NCBI RefSeq assembly: GCF_000379425.1
Contig: NZ_KB902188.1
Span: forward strand, 1 to 64,000
Source of the DNA: Corynebacterium lubricantis DSM 45231
GTDB lineage: Bacteria > Actinomycetota > Actinomycetes > Mycobacteriales > Mycobacteriaceae
Length of the DNA stretch: 64,000 bases
Direction: 5' to 3'
Shown: positions 61,089-64,000 of the stretch, piece by piece
How positions within the stretch are numbered: the first letter of the stretch is position 1
How the letters are laid out: each line of letters opens with the position of its first letter
Position numbers and translations under genes: made by a program
Notes under the pieces: generated by a model
What the model was told of the DNA's origin: nothing
The model's database searches: none
What the model saw: only the letters and a program-made list of their open reading frames with translations

Positions 61089-61988
61089 ATGACTGAAGCA
61101 CTGAATAACACTGACACCTTGCGACTCATCTGGCCACAATGGCAGGGCGCGGGCCGAGACAATGTGGCCGGGCTGCTGCCAGAGCTGCCGCTGGGTGTGG
61201 CTCGCAAGGAATATGCCGTGGGTGCGAAAGTGATTCAGGCGCTACTCCCCGACCACGCTGGCCCAACCGAGGTGGTGGCCGTTCCGGAAGAAGATGCGGA
61301 AGGGGTCACGGACGGGATTGAATCGCGGACGTCGGTGCTGGAATCACTACGGAATGCGCTCGCTGCGATTGAGAAGCATGACCCCGCGCGGATTTTGACC
61401 ATCGGTGGCGAGTGCTCGGTCAGTGTTGCGCCTTTTGCGGCATTGGCGAAACGCTACGGGGAGGACTTAGCTGTGGTCTGGGTGGACTCGCACCCGGACA
61501 TTGGAACTCCCGACAGTGAGTACCCGGGCTACCACGCGATGGCGGTGGCATTGCTGACTGGCCATGGAGACCAGGCATTCGTCGATAAGCTTCCTGCAAC
61601 CGTGGACCCTGCGAAGGTGACACTGGCGGGCCTGCATGACTGGACCGAGGATGATTTTCCGAATGTGGCGGCGTGGGGCATCAATTCGTTTAGCCCGGAT
61701 GACTTGCGCGAGAACTCGGACGCGCTGATCAGCTGGCTGCGAGGTACGGGCGCGACGAAGGTGGCAATCCACTTCGATGTGGACACCGTGGATAGTAATG
61801 AGGCGGCTCTAGGTTTGGGGCAAGTGCCTGGGGGCTTGAGTTCTGCGGAGGTCCGGCGTGTGATCGGCGATCTTTCCAAGGAAGCGGACGTGGTGGGTCT
61901 AACTATCGCGGAGTTTATTCCGCGGGATGTGCTGGCTCTTGGCGAGTTAATCAAGGGCATGCCCTTGCTGCCGGAGGAAGAATCTTAA
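61089..61988 (+). CDS. Arginase/agmatinase-family hydrolase
   Basis: The 299-aa ureohydrolase-fold protein has the metal-binding blocks TIGGECSVSVAPF (about 100-112), VWVDSHPDIGTP (about 129-140) and IHFDVDTVDS (about 225-234). Asp, His, Asp and Asp, Asp ligands of the dimanganese site are present, but the first block reads GGEC where most enzymes have GGDH, so one histidine ligand is a cysteine. The substrate may differ from arginine. The start has AAGGAG 6 nt upstream; a longer frame to 60963 runs through the tRNA terminator. Confidence 0.85.
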   Translation: MTEALNNTDTLRLIWPQWQGAGRDNVAGLLPELPLGVARKEYAVGAKVIQALLPDHAGPTEVVAVPEEDAEGVTDGIESRTSVLESLRNALAAIEKHDPARILTIGGECSVSVAPFAALAKRYGEDLAVVWVDSHPDIGTPDSEYPGYHAMAVALLTGHGDQAFVDKLPATVDPAKVTLAGLHDWTEDDFPNVAAWGINSFSPDDLRENSDALISWLRGTGATKVAIHFDVDTVDSNEAALGLGQVPGGLSSAEVRRVIGDLSKEADVVGLTIAEFIPRDVLALGELIKGMPLLPEEES

Positions 61989-62084
61989 AGCTGGCTCATA
62001 GATTGCTGTGTGGCTGAATCCACATATTCCCCTAATTGTTCTTAAAGGCTAAGCTAATAAGTTACTTAGAGGAGGTGATTCAGA

Positions 62085-62447
62085 ATGCCTATCAGCGCGC
62101 ATGATGCCATGCGCATGCTTTTAGAGTCTCCGGCCGCAACCTCGCACTGGGCCCGCACGGTATTGCCAACCTGGACGGATCGCCCCTTTACAGACGGATC
62201 GTATCCAACGAAGGGCGTCTACTGCGTTGAACGTGGTGGGCGCTCTCTCAACTATTTCGTCTCGGCCGCAGAGGTTGCGGCCACCGCCAACGAATGGGCG
62301 AACTCAAACCAGAGGCACCCCAACTCCAAGGCGCGATCTGATGCCGTGGCGATAGCGAATAACACTCCTCCCCCGTGGTTCTATGCTGTCACTATCGACG
62401 AAGTCATCCAGATCGCCACGCTAGGCACGGTGTTGTACAAGCCATAG
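62085..62447 (+). CDS. Hypothetical protein
   Basis: I do not recognise this 120-aa soluble protein. It has a helical N-terminus (SAHDAMRMLLESPA), an aromatic segment (HWARTVLPTWTDRPF) and a C-terminal WFYAVTIDEVIQIATLGTVLY; no signal peptide or membrane segment. It is convincingly coding because GAGGAGGTGATTC, nearly the full complement of the 16S 3' end, lies before the ATG, and TTGTTC/TAAGTT hexamers 16 nt apart lie further up. High translation is expected. Confidence 0.65.
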   Translation: MPISAHDAMRMLLESPAATSHWARTVLPTWTDRPFTDGSYPTKGVYCVERGGRSLNYFVSAAEVAATANEWANSNQRHPNSKARSDAVAIANNTPPPWFYAVTIDEVIQIATLGTVLYKP

Positions 62448-62565
62448 CGAAGGCGATGGACTGCGGGTTTGCGCATGTAGGAATAGGTGTCTGTGGGTCG
62501 ACACGGTAACCTCGTGGAAAGTCAGCAGTAAGTACATGAGTAGAAAGTGATCGCTAGGCAGTTCT

Positions 62566-63486
62566 ATGTCAGCAGACCCACAGCCCCCAAGCACTGAAAG
62601 CCCGACCGAGTACCAACATCCGAAGCGGAAGCGTAATTTTCTTGATTACCTCTTCGACGCATTCCGTGGCTTCCTCATCGGCCTTGCCGAACTAGTCCCC
62701 GGAATCTCCGGCGGCACGGTAGCCCTGATTGTTGGTATTTACGAGAAGGCATTGCACAACGCCGACCTGTTAATGCGTCGCAAGTTCCGCGAGATCGATT
62801 GGCTCTTCCTCTGCCTCGTCGGCGGTGGCATGGTGCTAGCCATTTTCACGATGTCCACCGTGATGCACAACTTCGTCACGAACTACCCGGAGATGTCCAA
62901 TGGACTCTTCCTGGGCATGGTGGCCGTGTCCATCATCGTCCCCATCGGCATGATGAACCGCCGGACGGCAACCTGGAAGCTCCTCTTCCTATTCATCCCT
63001 GGGGTGATTGTGGGCTTCGTCGCTACAGGTTTTACCTCTGGTGTCGTGGAAAACCCCACGCTTATCGCCATCTTCTTCGCCGCTATGGTTGCGGTCTGTG
63101 CGCTGATGATCCCTGGCCTGTCGGGCTCCTTCGTATTGCTTGCACTTGGCCTTTACCAGCCGATCATGGGCTCACTGTCCGACCGTGAGTGGGACGTCAT
63201 CATCGTATTCATCCTGGGCGCGCTGACCGGTGTTGTTGCATTCGTTCGCGTCCTGTCCTGGCTGCTGGAAAAGCATCGCAACGTTACCCTCGCGCTGATG
63301 GCTGGCCTGATGGTCGGCTCCTTGCGCGCTCTGTGGCCGTGGCCGGATTCCGAGCCAACCAACGTCGGGCCTGTCGTGGCCATGATGGTTCTCGGCGCGT
63401 TAATCGTTGCGGCATTCCTTGCGGTGGACCGCTTCAAGCAGTCGAAGACGCCATCGGCGGAGGTCTCCGCTAGCGATCCAAGTTAG
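62566..63486 (+). CDS. DUF368 membrane protein, PopT-type undecaprenyl-phosphate translocase
   Basis: This 306-aa polytopic protein has about eight membrane segments. The DUF368 signature FLIGLAELVPGISGGTVALI (about 38-57) is followed by a second, similar re-entrant region MIPGLSGSFVLLALGLYQPI (about 184-203). DUF368 members (PopT) flip the lipid carrier undecaprenyl phosphate back across the membrane for wall synthesis; in corynebacteria the carrier would be decaprenyl phosphate (inference). The C-terminus is short and charged. The ATG lacks a good ribosome site. Confidence 0.88.
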   Translation: MSADPQPPSTESPTEYQHPKRKRNFLDYLFDAFRGFLIGLAELVPGISGGTVALIVGIYEKALHNADLLMRRKFREIDWLFLCLVGGGMVLAIFTMSTVMHNFVTNYPEMSNGLFLGMVAVSIIVPIGMMNRRTATWKLLFLFIPGVIVGFVATGFTSGVVENPTLIAIFFAAMVAVCALMIPGLSGSFVLLALGLYQPIMGSLSDREWDVIIVFILGALTGVVAFVRVLSWLLEKHRNVTLALMAGLMVGSLRALWPWPDSEPTNVGPVVAMMVLGALIVAAFLAVDRFKQSKTPSAEVSASDPS

Positions 63487-63496
63487 TAGTACTAAC

Positions 63497-63820
63497 ATGA
63501 CGCTTATGCGTAAATCTTTAATTGCCGTCGCCGCCGCAGTCTCCCTCGCGTTTGCTGGGACTCCGGCCGCTACCGCTCAGACAAGCAGCACCGAACTATC
63601 TAGCACAGAACTATCCAGCACTGAAACCTCCAGCACCGCAGGCCAGTGGCTCGAGGACCGCTGGGACTGGGCAACCGAAGGCATCGACATGATGTCCTCG
63701 GGTGCACCACTGCAGGGATCCTCCCGCATCGGCCTGGACTGGGTGCTCGGTTCCGTCGCTGTCACCGCGCTGGGTAGCCTCTATGTCGCAGCCAACAATG
63801 CGCTGAAGCAATTCCTGTAG
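63497..63820 (+). CDS. Small secreted protein with Ser/Thr repeats
   Basis: This 107-aa protein starts with a classical signal peptide (LIAVAAAVSLAFAGTPAATAQ; predicted cut after ATAQ or TPAATA). A short low-complexity part follows, in which the tetrapeptide SSTE recurs (SSTELSSTELSSTETSST), then a domain with DRWDWATEGIDMM and a hydrophobic C-terminal segment (WVLGSVAVTALGSLYVAA) that could anchor it. ATG at 63497 or 63506 is possible. The function is unknown. A terminator follows directly. Confidence 0.75.
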   Translation: MTLMRKSLIAVAAAVSLAFAGTPAATAQTSSTELSSTELSSTETSSTAGQWLEDRWDWATEGIDMMSSGAPLQGSSRIGLDWVLGSVAVTALGSLYVAANNALKQFL

Positions 63821-63837
63821 AGACAGATTCAGCCCGC

Positions 63838-63870
63838 AGCCACCCTCTCCGGGTGGCTTTAATTTTTTCG
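63838..63870 (+). terminator. Rho-independent terminator
   Basis: An 8-bp perfect stem AGCCACCC/GGGTGGCT (63838-63845 with 63851-63858) with a 5-nt loop is followed by TTAATTTTTT. Confidence 0.9.
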
Positions 63871-63985
63871 CGTAAGCAATCGTCGTCAAGCGAAATGCTC
63901 TTGCGCCCCCTAACGGCTATTCATGTGCGTGCATAACTTACAGTAAAAGCAGGATTTAACGCGGAAAGAGGTAACGTTCACCACC

Positions 63986-64000
63986 ATGAATAGACCAGTA
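63986..64000 (+). CDS. Possible start of a gene cut by the window edge
   Basis: An ATG at 63986 (MNRPV...) stays open to the window end. GGAAAGAGG lies about 14 nt upstream and AT-rich promoter-like sequence (TAACTTACAG) further up. Too short to identify. Confidence 0.3.

Overview
The window looks like chromosome of a Corynebacterium species. The evidence is the gene order infC-rpmI-rplT / tsnR-pheS-pheT / argCJBDFRGH, uvrA and uvrB close together, coaE-rpsA-polA nearby, protein sequences of corynebacterial type, moderately high GC, frequent GTG/TTG starts, and several starts with no Shine-Dalgarno sequence but a -10 hexamer 5-10 nt upstream (leaderless mRNAs, common in this group). No phage, insertion sequence or CRISPR array is visible.

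Layout. (1) 1-378: promoter and leader of an rRNA operon that leaves the window leftwards, then the tyrS terminator. (2) 379-5264, minus strand: tyrS, a Trm112-like small protein and a three-gene envelope cluster (membrane protein, solute-binding/VWA lipoprotein, membrane-anchored binding-like protein). (3) 5318-13843, minus: the arginine regulon argC-J-B-D-F-R-G-H, with an ARG-box-like operator before argC. (4) 13911-19776, minus: pheT, pheS, an rRNA/tRNA 2'-O-methyltransferase, then rplT, rpmI and infC; infC starts at AUC and has a leader with an attenuator-like hairpin. (5) 20130-32061: a polytopic membrane protein, uvrA, a metallo-hydrolase, a DoxX-type protein with a lysine/alanine-rich tail, a HelD/HelR-type RNA polymerase motor, two universal stress proteins and uvrB. 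(6) 32104-53904: accessory region in the uvrB-coaE interval, bounded on both sides by DUF4259-like genes and short related repeats. It holds a DUF4258/DUF2283 toxin-antitoxin-like pair and a 16.4-kb four-gene operon (34132-50511), followed by a MarR/AKR/SDR redox cassette. (7) 53963-64000: coaE, rpsA, a methyltransferase, an AlkZ-like protein, polA, an unusual tRNA with anticodon CAA, an arginase-family protein, a DUF368/PopT-type lipid carrier translocase and a small secreted protein.

The most interesting system is the operon at 34132-50511. It encodes an SNF2-type helicase (DrmD-like), a very large Eco57I/PglX-like N6-adenine methylase (DrmMI-like), a 2130-aa DEAD/DEAH helicase with zinc clusters and a DUF1998 region (like DrmA and DrmB joined) plus a possible nuclease domain at its C-terminus, and an SF1 UvrD-type helicase with a RelE/ParE-like N-terminal domain. 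The order follows class 1 DISARM (drmD-drmMI-drmA-drmB-drmC), but drmA/B appear fused and the usual phospholipase-D-type drmC is replaced by the RelE-UvrD protein. I read it as a DISARM-related anti-phage system of variant architecture. The function is inferred from domains and order only.
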